Assembly (NCBI GenBank): GCA_905147135.1
Contig: LR990067.1
Location: 248,001-312,000 of the forward strand
Source: Blastobasis lacticolella
Lineage: Eukaryota > Arthropoda > Insecta > Lepidoptera > Blastobasidae
Direction: 5' to 3'
DNA length: 64,000 nt
Part shown: positions 56,302-64,000 of the stretch, piece after piece
Layout: each line of letters starts with the position of its first letter
Numbering within the stretch: position 1 is the first letter of the stretch
Position numbers and translations under genes: made by a program
The notes under the pieces: generated by a model
Seen by the model: the letters and a program-made list of their open reading frames with translations, nothing else
What the model was told of the DNA's origin: nothing
Databases searched by the model: none

Positions 56302-56580
56302 TGCCTATGGCCGTTTGCAATACCAGGGGCATCACCCACGCGTTGCCGACCCTGCAAACCTTTTCACCCTTTTGTTGAAGAACTCCATGTTGTACACTCC
56401 AGGGAAAACCTCTCCAGGTACTTCATTCCACAACCTTAGTGTCGTGTGACTCCCTGTCGGTGGCGAGCGGTGCGATTATAGAATGTAGCTGTAGGCACCA
56501 TGTTGGGGAGCCTGAACATCTCGTTTCATTCAGGATTTTAGATAACTCCTGAGCGAACCTTCGCTATTCTCAGGATACAG
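56302..56580 (-). pseudogene. Family B LINE C-terminal fragment
   Basis: Minus encodes (with frame breaks) a region around ACCTCTCCAGG..TGTACAACATGGAGTTCTTC, i.e. a PGVYNMEFF-type motif, and ends in CCTGGTATTGCAAACGGCC. Inverted relative to 56,640-56,905. Confidence 0.6.
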
Positions 56581-56639
56581 TTAGCCTTGATGTATAAACT
56601 GCTATTAATCCGTTTCAATTATCTTCAGTTGAACGGTTT

Positions 56640-56905
56640 TAAATTTTGATGAGCGATATAAGGAATTCAATATTTTTAAATTACATTGTTGATGATACCA
56701 TGCTCACAAGTGGTATTAATTAAGCCGCTGAGTCAGCGATTTCGCCCCCCTTTGTGTGTTCTACTGCTTGTACAACGGTGTTTTTCTGAAGAACTGTTTG
56801 ACATGATGCCTAAAGCTACATTCTATAAACGCACCGCTCGCCAGCGGCAAGGAGTGTGTAACGTTGCACATATTATGGCACGTTATACGACGTTCCCTTC
56901 CTTTT
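56640..56905 (+). pseudogene. Family B LINE C-terminal fragment
   Basis: Plus frame PLCVLLLVQRCFSEELFDMM, then ATFYKRTARQRQGVCN, the usual ELF.miP...fy.RtaR.r.G motif near the end of this LINE ORF. Truncated at both sides. Confidence 0.65.
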
Positions 56906-57223
56906 TTTATTTTTTTATATAGCCTAGCACGTCAAACCTCAAAATTCAAATGTTAAATTTTTTTTTATTGCATTGCGTAAACCCATATTTATTAATCATA
57001 AAGCAACATGTCACGTTAAAACAATGTCAAAAGTCAACATTCAGTTCTCTAATAATAATCTAAATAATAATCTAATAATCATTGGCAGTGTGTTATCAAA
57101 CCTACCGCCATTTTCAAATTACCTACACCTACCTACCTATGTCACCTGTCACTAGTGTCACTTGATTTGGATCGTATGAAGAAGGTGTTGCCATTAAAAT
57201 AAAATTACCACATTTTTGGGAGA

Positions 57224-58251
57224 ATGAACCCAACTATTCCTAAACCACAAAATGCTGCTGGAAATAAAAAAATAGTACAGCAAGCTTTTCACCGAAGTCT
57301 TTTTATAAATAAACTTAGGCATAACTCACTTGGTGACTTATCTATGAATGACAAAACTCCCAACCTCATGCAGTCACCTAACGAAGAATGCGCTGTCGTG
57401 GAAACTGAGTCGCCTATGGAAGAATGTACTGCCATGGAAAATGAGCCGACCTACCCTGAAAATACTTAGAATGTTGTATCCAGTAGAAAGAGACAACGTA
57501 GCAGTCCTGAACTGAATAGAACTGGCAAACTATCCAAAATAAACACCTACTGGTTGAGCCAGTCAGCTACCCAATCAGTACCAACTTCAAATAGTTTTGA
57601 AGGCCTCGAACAAGACGAAATGCCACAAAATACTGCACCTGAAGACGAGAAACTTCATACCCCACCTCCTATTTTTGTGGATAAAGTGGGTACTATCCAG
57701 CCACTTATTAAATTGCTGGACGAACATGCTAAAGATAACTATGTGATCAAAGTTCTACCAGACGACCAGGTCAAGATATAATCAATAACTTCCGATGCAT
57801 ATACCACAATTATCAAACAACTTGATTTAAAAGAAACTCAATTCTACACATATAAACCTAAGCAAGAGAGAAACTTTAAAGCAGTATTAAAAAACCTATA
57901 TCACTCCACTAACATGGAGGATATTAAAGAATCACTTGCACAGCTGGGCCACAAAGTAACTAATGTATGGAACGTTAAACAAAGAGAAACCAAAAAGCCC
58001 TTGTCTCTATTTATCGTAGGAATACTCCCACAACAAAATAACAAAAATATTTACGAAATAAAAAACTTGTTACACTGTCGTGTCTCCTTCGAGCCTCCAC
58101 GCCCTAAGCTCGAAATAGCCCAGTGCTCCAACTGCCAGCACTACGGACACACCAAATCATACTGTCGTCGTATCCCAAGTTGCATAAAATGTGCTGGAAG
58201 TCACAAGTCATCTGAATGCGCCAGAAAGGATAGATCTAAAGATGTGAAATG
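57224..58251 (+). pseudogene. Jockey-type ORF1 (gag) with two in-frame stops
   Basis: Single frame from ATG 57,224 interrupted by TAG (57,467) and TAA (57,779). It has an acidic variable N-terminus (VETESPMEECTAMENEP), a PRE_C2HC-like region (NFKAVLKNLYHSTNMEDIKE .. VTNVWNVKQRETKKPLSLF) and two CCHC knuckles (CSNCQHYGHTKSYC, CIKCAGSHKSSEC). These proteins coat element RNA. The frame is cut after DVKCA at ~58,251, where RTE sequence begins, so the third knuckle and ORF2 are missing. Confidence 0.8.
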
Positions 58252-59316
58252 TGCTTGTTCTTCAAGAAAGGTGATAAGGCTCTCTTAAAGAACTTCAGAC
58301 CAATATCGCTGCTGACCCATGTCTATAAGCTGTTTTAGAGAGTCATTACAAATCGTCTCGCACGCAGGTTTGATGACTTCCAGCCTCCCGAACAAGCCGG
58401 ATTCCGAAAAGGTTTTAGTACCATGGACCACATACATACGCTGCGGCAGGTTGTACAGAAGACCGAAGAGTATAACCGGCCATTATGCTTGGCGTTTGTA
58501 GACTATGAGAAAGCCTTCGATTCGATCGAAACTTGGGCGGCGCTCCAGTCTCTACAGCGGTGCCAAATTGACTATCGATATATCGAAGCACTGAAGTGTT
58601 TGTACGAAAACGCCACTATGTCAGTTCGTCTCCAGGACAAGACCACAGAACCTATTCAGCTGCAGTGAGGTGTTAGACAAGGTGATGTTATATCACCGAA
58701 GTTGTTCACCGCTGCACTGGAGGATATCTTTAGGCTTCTGTACTGGGACGGACTTGGCATCAATATTAACGGCGAGTACCTCACGCACCTCAAATTTGCT
58801 GACGATATCGTAGTCATGGCTGAAACCCTGAAAGACTAGGGCAAAATGCTCGATGACCTCTGTAGGGCCTCTCAAATGTGTGTTGCCAGTGATGACTTAC
58901 GGATCTGAAACGTGGCCACTCACTATGGGCCTTATAAGAAAGCTCACTGTTACCCAAAGGGCAATGGAAAGAGCTATGCTCTGTGTTTCTTTGCGCGATC
59001 AAGTCAGAAATGAGGAGATCCGCAAGCGAACCAAGGTCACCGACATAGCTCTAAGGATTGCCAGACTGAAGTGGCAGTGGGCAGGGCACATAGCTCGAAG
59101 AACAGATGGCCGATGGGGCAGTAAAGTTCTCGAGTGGCGACCACGTACCGGTAGACGCAGCGTGGGTAGGCCTCCTACAAGGTGGACCGACGACCTTGTA
59201 AGGATCGCAGGTACCAGCTGGATGCGGAAAGCACAGGACCGGTCTTTGTGGAGATCTCTGGGGGAGGCCTATGCCCATCAGTGGGCGTCTACTGGCTGAT
59301 ATGATGATGATGATTG
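58252..59316 (+). pseudogene. RTE-type LINE with internal deletion
   Basis: Encodes [74 protein letters not shown] and the catalytic HLKFADDIVVMAE. It then jumps near 58,850 to the distal part (CVLPVMTYGSETWPLT, RAMERAMLCVSLRDQVRNEE, GRRSVGRPPTRWTDDLVRIA, EAYAHQWASTG) and ends in (ATGATG). Stops at 58,336, 58,667 and 58,838. About 150 residues are deleted. 5'-truncated, inserted in the Jockey-type gag. Confidence 0.88.
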
Positions 59317-60025
59317 CCAAACTTTATATAGCTGGTCCGAGTGGGTCTCCCTGTTGACACCCTACTTCTGAATTCAAAACATTGCTTTTATAGGTACATC
59401 AATTTGAAGGGGAATTATAACTGCCAAATATAGGGAAGAAGTTCCGGACATTGTTTTTTAATTTCTGTAAGGTGTCTCTATTTACCGAATTAAATGCATT
59501 TTTGACGTCTACTTTCAACAAGGCTTCAGCCTGGTTCCTGGATATAAAAGTACGCAAGGCGTGTACTGCGGCTTTGCAGCCACCTTTGCTGCTGAATCGG
59601 CTGAAAAATAGACGTTAATTAAGGAGCCAATTTTTTACAACAAATTTTGGAGGCGAGTCTCCGAATGGTAGTGCCCACAGCAATCGGCCTGACTCCGCCC
59701 TCTTTCTTCATTAGGGCGCATAGATTCTATCTATCACCTTTCCCGCTAACATGACGTTAATAAGGGCGTAAGTTCCTCCAAAAGCCTGATACTGGCGTCC
59801 TCGCAAGACTTGCACAACAGATCCTTTAGATGCTGTGGTAAAAGGCCAGCGAGGCCACCGGCTGAGCCGTTTTTAAAGGACATCACCGCCGACAAAACAT
59901 CGTCACATGTAGCGGTGAGGTGAGTGGAGGAAAGGTCAGGGGCAGTCAGGTTGGACTGTGGTGCGGACGGGTGCTTTTCTCTCAGCGCGTCGAGAGTTTC
60001 CCTGGAGTCAGGGGCAAGGGAGTCT
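59317..60025 (-). pseudogene. Non-LTR reverse transcriptase relic
   Basis: Minus fragments in order: SAGGLAGLLPQHLKDLLCKS (~59,870-59,800), EEGGVRPIAVGTTIRRLAS-like (~59,700-59,640), KVDVKNAFNSVNRDTLQ (~59,515-59,465) and EVGCQQGDPLGPAIY (~59,370-59,325). These are RT fingers-to-palm motifs with several frameshifts. The catalytic YADD part is lost at the junction with the RTE element. Confidence 0.65.
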
Positions 60026-60309
60026 TGAGAGAAAAAAAGCTGTGCAGACCGGTTTATGTCCCCTTCGCTGACTTCTTCTTCAACTTCACTGGACTGGACT
60101 TATGTCGATTATATCGTACTTTAAAAGATTAAAACGAAAATCTCCAAGAGACCTACTAATCTAGATATGCTAAGTGCTGAATGACAGAATGGAGGTGCTA
60201 TTGGGCATCTACCTACCCTTCCACTCATAACAAACTGGTAAATGTCGAAAAGAAAAAAAAATACAGATGGCAGATGACAAAAAAAAATCCCCCGAATTTG
60301 GAAAATTAC

Positions 60310-60826
60310 GCTCTTTACGAACTAGCAAAGACTGTCAACCGTGAAGCCGTTCTTAATGCATACCACGGGCTTGTTGCATCAATTCTCCGATGCGGAATAA
60401 TATTTTGGGGAAACTGTTCTGAAAAAGAAGCTATTCAGGGGACAAAAAAGTTGCATTAGAGCTATATGCAATTTAAAAAGAACTGATAGCTGTAAACCTC
60501 ACTACGCTAAACTGAAAATTCTTACACTGGCATGCCTCTACATATATGAGGTAGCTGTGTATGTGAGGTCTAACCTTCACTTGTTCACATCTGTCGCTCA
60601 GGTGCACAATAGAAGCCACCGTGATCCTGGCCGGCTGTGCGCTGTCCAGTCTAAGACAGCTCTAAAACACAAGAGTATTTTTTGTATGGCCCCCATAATA
60701 TACAATAAGATACCTAAACAGATAAGAGAGTTAGATGTGACGGAATTTAAACACAGTCTCTTTAAAATGTTGACCGAAAAATGTTATTATCACTGCGACG
60801 AATTCCTTAACGATACTTTTATATAA
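60310..60826 (+). pseudogene. LINE ORF2 C-terminal fragment
   Basis: LVASILRCGIIFWGNCSEKE (Y/C.i..WG thumb motif), a frame change near 60,440, then IRAICNLKRTDSCKPHYAKL and APIIYNKIPKQIRELDVTEF, KHSLFKMLTEKCYYHCDEFL to TAA at 60,826. The AT-rich 3' part runs to about 61,155 (GATTAAATAAATGAATTT). Same clade as 52,387-54,018. Confidence 0.75.
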
Positions 60827-61149
60827 ATGTAGTAATATAAATAAAAATTATAATATATAAAATGATAAATGACATTGATATTTTAACGATTTATAAAATT
60901 TTTACATTCAATTATTGCAATTAATTATAGTTATTGACGATTTAATAATGATTTATCTTGACATCTTTTTGTTAATTTAGTGTATTAATATCTGATATTT
61001 AAAAGGGATGAATTTCATTTTATTCTAGTTTTGTATAAGGTGATAGTTAGATAGGTGGATTGTATCGTATACCGTAAGGTGGAACATGGAGATCTATAAA
61101 ATACATGTAACCAACTATGTAACCCATATTGACGATTAAATAAATGAAT

Positions 61150-61300
61150 TTAATTAAGAATTGGAAAGGTCCCCAGAAAGCTGGCCGCGTTGCCCCGCTG
61201 AATAGCGAGGCTTAAACGCTGACCCAAGAAGAGGCCAGCCTTCTGGCCAGGACCAGGTGCAGGTCTGAGTATTTAATAAAATATCTATCTATTTTTCTTT
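61150..61300 (+). repeat. Structured repeat with a 14-bp inverted pair
   Basis: CCAGAAAGCTGGCC (about 61,173) and GGCCAGCCTTCTGG (about 61,231) pair with one mismatch around a GC-rich loop, followed by TTAATAAAATATCTATCTAT. It may be the 3' end of another retrotransposon. Confidence 0.35.
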
Positions 61301-62035
61301 GGTATATTATTTTTTATTTATTTATTTCCTATGTATTCTGGTAACATGGTAAAATATTTCCCATGTTAGATCGAGCAAGTGCAATATTGGCTAAACCTGC
61401 ATTACTCCTGTTATTGGCTTTATTTTCCTAACCCGTTCCTAATTTTCCTATGCTTTCCGTCTTCCTCAGTCACCGCAGAGGGTGGGAGTGCTCAACTTCT
61501 GGAGCCGGGTGTCTGTTTCTTTTACATTTACTGTTGGTGTGATAGACCTCCTACACGTACCTTTTATTTTACCCTGCATCGAGGCCTGCCTGAGCTGCTG
61601 CAATCCAGCTCATCCAAAAGCTCCATCCGGTAACTGTATCACCAGGTCTAATGTATTCTGCCTACTTACCAAACCCTGTGTAAAAAGTACCCCATCCATC
61701 CAACCCATCTTCCATAACGAATCCAAATTTTATACCTACCTGTTGCCATAAAGTTGTGTAGTTGTTTGAGCTGCTGCTTCACTCTGTGTGTCTTGTTACA
61801 AAATGGTAGTAATAAGTAATTTTAAGATATTTGAGAACAAGGGGAACCCACTTTCACTATGTACTTGCATGTAATCTGTCGTTACTAGCTACTGTAATTC
61901 TGTTTTTCAGTTGTTTGTTTTACCTGTTTTTATTTCTTTTTTTCCAATTTTTAATAAGTTTTTGTTCCTTTACACATCAAAACCTAGTTTCTCCTTCTAC
62001 CCATCTCACTAAGTTTATAACATCAGAATTAGTCT
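61301..62035. other. Intron 1 spacer
   Basis: No element recognised. Open frames here are short and without motifs. Confidence 0.35.
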
Positions 62036-62039
62036 GACA

Positions 62040-62200
62040 AGTGCATCCTTACAACTTGTAACTAAATTGGTCGCTAACTGTGCGGTTCCAACAGAACTTT
62101 CTTCCACACAGGCTGTAAAATGAAGTACCTACTGGAGAGGTTTTCCCTGGAGAGTACAACATATAGTTGGGTGAAAAGGTTTTTAGGGGCTCGAAAACGT
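62040..62200 (+). repeat. Family B LINE C-terminal fragment
   Basis: GCGGTTCCAACAGAACTTTC, CTTCCACACAGGCTG and GAGAGTACAACATATAGTTGG align with 15,395-15,480. Short and frameshifted. Confidence 0.5.
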
Positions 62201-62837
62201 GTATGTACTTTTGGGTTTCATTTAGTGCCTAACTCATAGTCTATTTACCTAAATTAATAACAATATTAACAGTTCGACACCAAGCGAGTGGTTCGTAAGT
62301 AATTTCCCCTATGTGAGAAGCAAAGCCTTTATTCAAATATTAATTTTTTCTGAGTCTGGTGCCCGCTTATTCAAAATGTTTTAAGTGTATTCAGAGAAGG
62401 TTTGTTAGTAACTTGTGCTTTCACCTATATGAGGAGTATCACTCTGAGCATTACCTAGACGTGTGTAGAGACATTATTTAGTTCCGCTCGTGGAACGTCG
62501 TGAGATCGCAGCCTTTAGTATTTTTATTATTCCACCGGCATTATTTATCGTCCTGAGCTTCTCTCTAAATTAAATTTATCTGTACCCGTAAGGAATCTAC
62601 GTCTCCCTCAACACTGTTTCTAGTAACTATACTCAAAATACATTTCTCTAGCGTGCTTGTAGGAACTTCAATAACTTAGCAGCTTGGAGACTGATATAAA
62701 ACTTAATTTGATACATAAGTGGGAGGGCTTGGTGTTATTGGTGGTGAAACTAACAGCACAATTATTGGTATAGTTTGGTAGTGAGATAAATTTAAATTTA
62801 GTTTATATATAGCATGTATTATAGTAGTATTAATCGT

Positions 62838-63010
62838 TTTCTTATGTCGTACGGTACGCAAACAGGCAAGCGGGCCACCTGATTGAAAGTGATCACCACT
62901 GCCTATAGACATTAGTAATATCGAGGGTATCGCCAATGCGTTGCCCACCTCTATAACACGTTACTCTGGCAGCAAAATGGCAAATTTTCCTCCACTGCCA
63001 AAGCCACAAA
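62838..63010 (-). repeat. Family A 3'-end fragment
   Basis: Minus copy: TTTTCTTATGTCGTACGGTA, CAAGCGGGCCACCTGATTG, ACGTTACTCTGGCAGCAAAA and CACTGCCAAAGCCAC. About 170 bp of the tail, in the intron just before exon 2. Confidence 0.75.
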
Positions 63011-63063
63011 GCTGGTATTGTACTAGTTGTAGTAATACTGTAGTATCGTATTAGTTTAAAGTG

Positions 63064-63108
63064 GTTGATACACTTCTACCGATTTATTATCGGTAGAAGT
63101 GTATCAAC
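63064..63108. other. Perfect 20-bp hairpin
   Basis: GTTGATACACTTCTACCGAT, loop TTATT, then the exact reverse complement. 136 bp upstream of exon 2. It could be a residual transposon end pair or an RNA hairpin. Confidence 0.8.
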
Positions 63109-63109
63109 A

Positions 63110-63235
63110 GATTCTTATATTTGTATTCCAAAATCTATCAGCGAAGACCTGGCTTTCTGTTTCGTAAGAATATTAATATTATGTTGTCGAATGGCTGTTG
63201 AGCTTCTAAATAAAATAAAATAAATAAATTATTAT
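63110..63235 (+). repeat. LINE 3' tail abutting the exon 2 acceptor
   Basis: GTCGAATGGCTGTTGAGCTTC followed by TAAATAAAATAAAATAAATAAATT, a typical LINE tail. It stops ~10 bp before the TTGCAG acceptor of exon 2. Confidence 0.5.
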
Positions 63236-63243
63236 TATTGCAG

Positions 63244-63512
63244 GTTGACATATTTATTATTGAGCGTTAGGAGCGATAGGTTAAGGAAAAAAATTCAGTG
63301 GGTCGGCGTTACTAATTCGCTAAAAGTGTGGCCTTCGTATTCAACTTTTGGATTTGGAAGACCTCCCTACTACAAAGGTCATAATTGGTTTGTAGAAAAT
63401 TGGGCCTGGAACCCGTCTTTCGGATGGATGCCTTGGTTTGACGCCATCCACGAACCGCTTAAGCTTACCACTCCGTTCCCGCAATATATCGACGGCACTG
63501 CAGTGCCTCATG
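63244..63512 (+). CDS. Exon 2 of the small secreted Trp/Pro-rich protein
   Basis: 269-nt exon between acceptor ATTATTGCAG and donor GTGAGT (phase 2 in, phase 1 out). It continues the signal peptide (LTYLLLSVRS) and encodes a mature part rich in Trp, Pro and Phe: STFGFGRPPYYKGHNWFVEN, then WAWNPSFGWMPWFDAIHEP, and FPQYIDGTAVPHG. No cysteines are seen in this exon. No domain is recognised; extracellular, cuticular or defence roles are all possible. Further exons must lie past 64,000. Confidence 0.7.
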
Positions 63513-64000
63513 GTGAGTAAACGCCACAAATAACCAGTAACAGTCCACTGTTGGACATAAGTCACATTAGGTACCTACCCGACTTAATAAAGAAATTAAT
63601 TTTGAGAAAAGCCAACATGTCCTCGTGATGGAGCATTTCATCGCATGCCTGCATAGAAACAGCCTGTTCTCTCTAGCCTTGAAGATGTTCAGATTATAAT
63701 GCTCAGGGAACATACTCTCAGGCAACTTGAACTACTGGTAGATTAAACCACAGATATCTATAAAACGGAGCAACTGTCGTTTTTTATAAGAAATAAAAAG
63801 GGTACAAGATGACTTTTTAGAATATCAAAGAATTTGGACATCAGTCCCGTTAGGTAATCTGTCATTGCAGACACGAATAAAATAAGGAGTAAATTAAACT
63901 GTTTCGGCACCATCACCATTTTTTTTGCAGATAGCATTACGTTTTTATTTATTACCTCTACCAAATACCTGTTCTCCATGTAAAACTCGGCAAAAAAAAT
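63513..64000. other. Start of the next intron, no exon seen
   Basis: Follows donor GTGAGT at 63,513. No acceptor plus open frame is convincing before the window ends. Confidence 0.4.

Noticed and set aside
61379..62037. Open frames of 68-89 codons
   Set aside because: No start context, splice sites or motifs; typical random frames in AT-rich intron sequence.

Overview
This window is animal nuclear DNA, most probably from a moth or butterfly. It has no operons or prokaryotic gene packing. It carries canonical GT-AG splice sites, tRNA-headed SINEs whose tails are of a type common in Lepidoptera, many 5'-truncated non-LTR retrotransposons, a spliced Helitron, several hAT-type elements with 8-bp target duplications, and a long GC-rich minisatellite. 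Species and family names are inferred from remembered repeat and protein patterns; no search was possible.

Layout. 0-4.9 kb: degraded LINE pieces (a reverse transcriptase inserted into an older repeat, an ORF1 relic with a MITE inside it) and a tRNA SINE. 4.9-9.55 kb: 58 in-phase copies of an 80-bp unit. 9.5-12.8 kb: three candidate exons of one minus-strand host gene, all joined in phase 0; the last abuts the minisatellite, whose unit is that exon's 3' end plus its splice donor. 13-19.4 kb: dense short repeats and LINE ends, plus a 597-bp hAT element with a perfect 8-bp duplication. 19.5 kb (minus) and 31.6 kb (plus): two look-alike first exons. 20.3-26.2 kb: AT-rich, almost gene-free sequence bounded by ~310-335-bp direct repeats. 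26.8-30.8 kb: a nearly complete non-LTR element whose ORF2 has a single in-frame stop. 33.8-40.6 kb: a Helitron with an apparently intact three-exon, 1,479-residue Rep-helicase gene and a tandem 1-kb duplication of its 5' end. 42-47 kb: a hAT relic with part of the dimerisation domain, tandem insect-type repeats hosting a 200-bp palindromic MITE, and a THAP-domain pseudogene. 47.25-50.3 kb: four nested elements (hAT > RTE-like LINE fragment > Transib-like element > LINE). 50.7-63.5 kb: a host gene for a small secreted Trp/Pro-rich protein, with a signal-peptide exon at 50,723 and a second exon at 63,244; its 12.5-kb intron is filled with transposon debris.

Repeat families named in the entries. 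A: 3' tail with 'CAGGTGGCCCGCTTGCCTG', ending about CCGTATGACATAAAA. B: C-terminal end of a CR1/Jockey-like LINE ORF followed by a tail containing GACTGCTTACCATCAG. C: tRNA-headed SINE with tail AGATGGCGCTGTGTGA. D: tRNA-headed SINE with the core CAGTCGCTCCACTGTAATTA. E: RTE-type 3' ends finishing in (ATG)n. F: the 'TATAAATGCGAAAGTTTG ... GGATGAAATTTGG' insect repeat.

Functional reading. Candidate host genes are the minus-strand gene at 9.5-12.8 kb, the secreted-protein gene at 50.7-63.5 kb and possibly the two small first exons. Nearly everything else is mobile DNA. Only the Helitron looks potentially able to make its own full-length protein.
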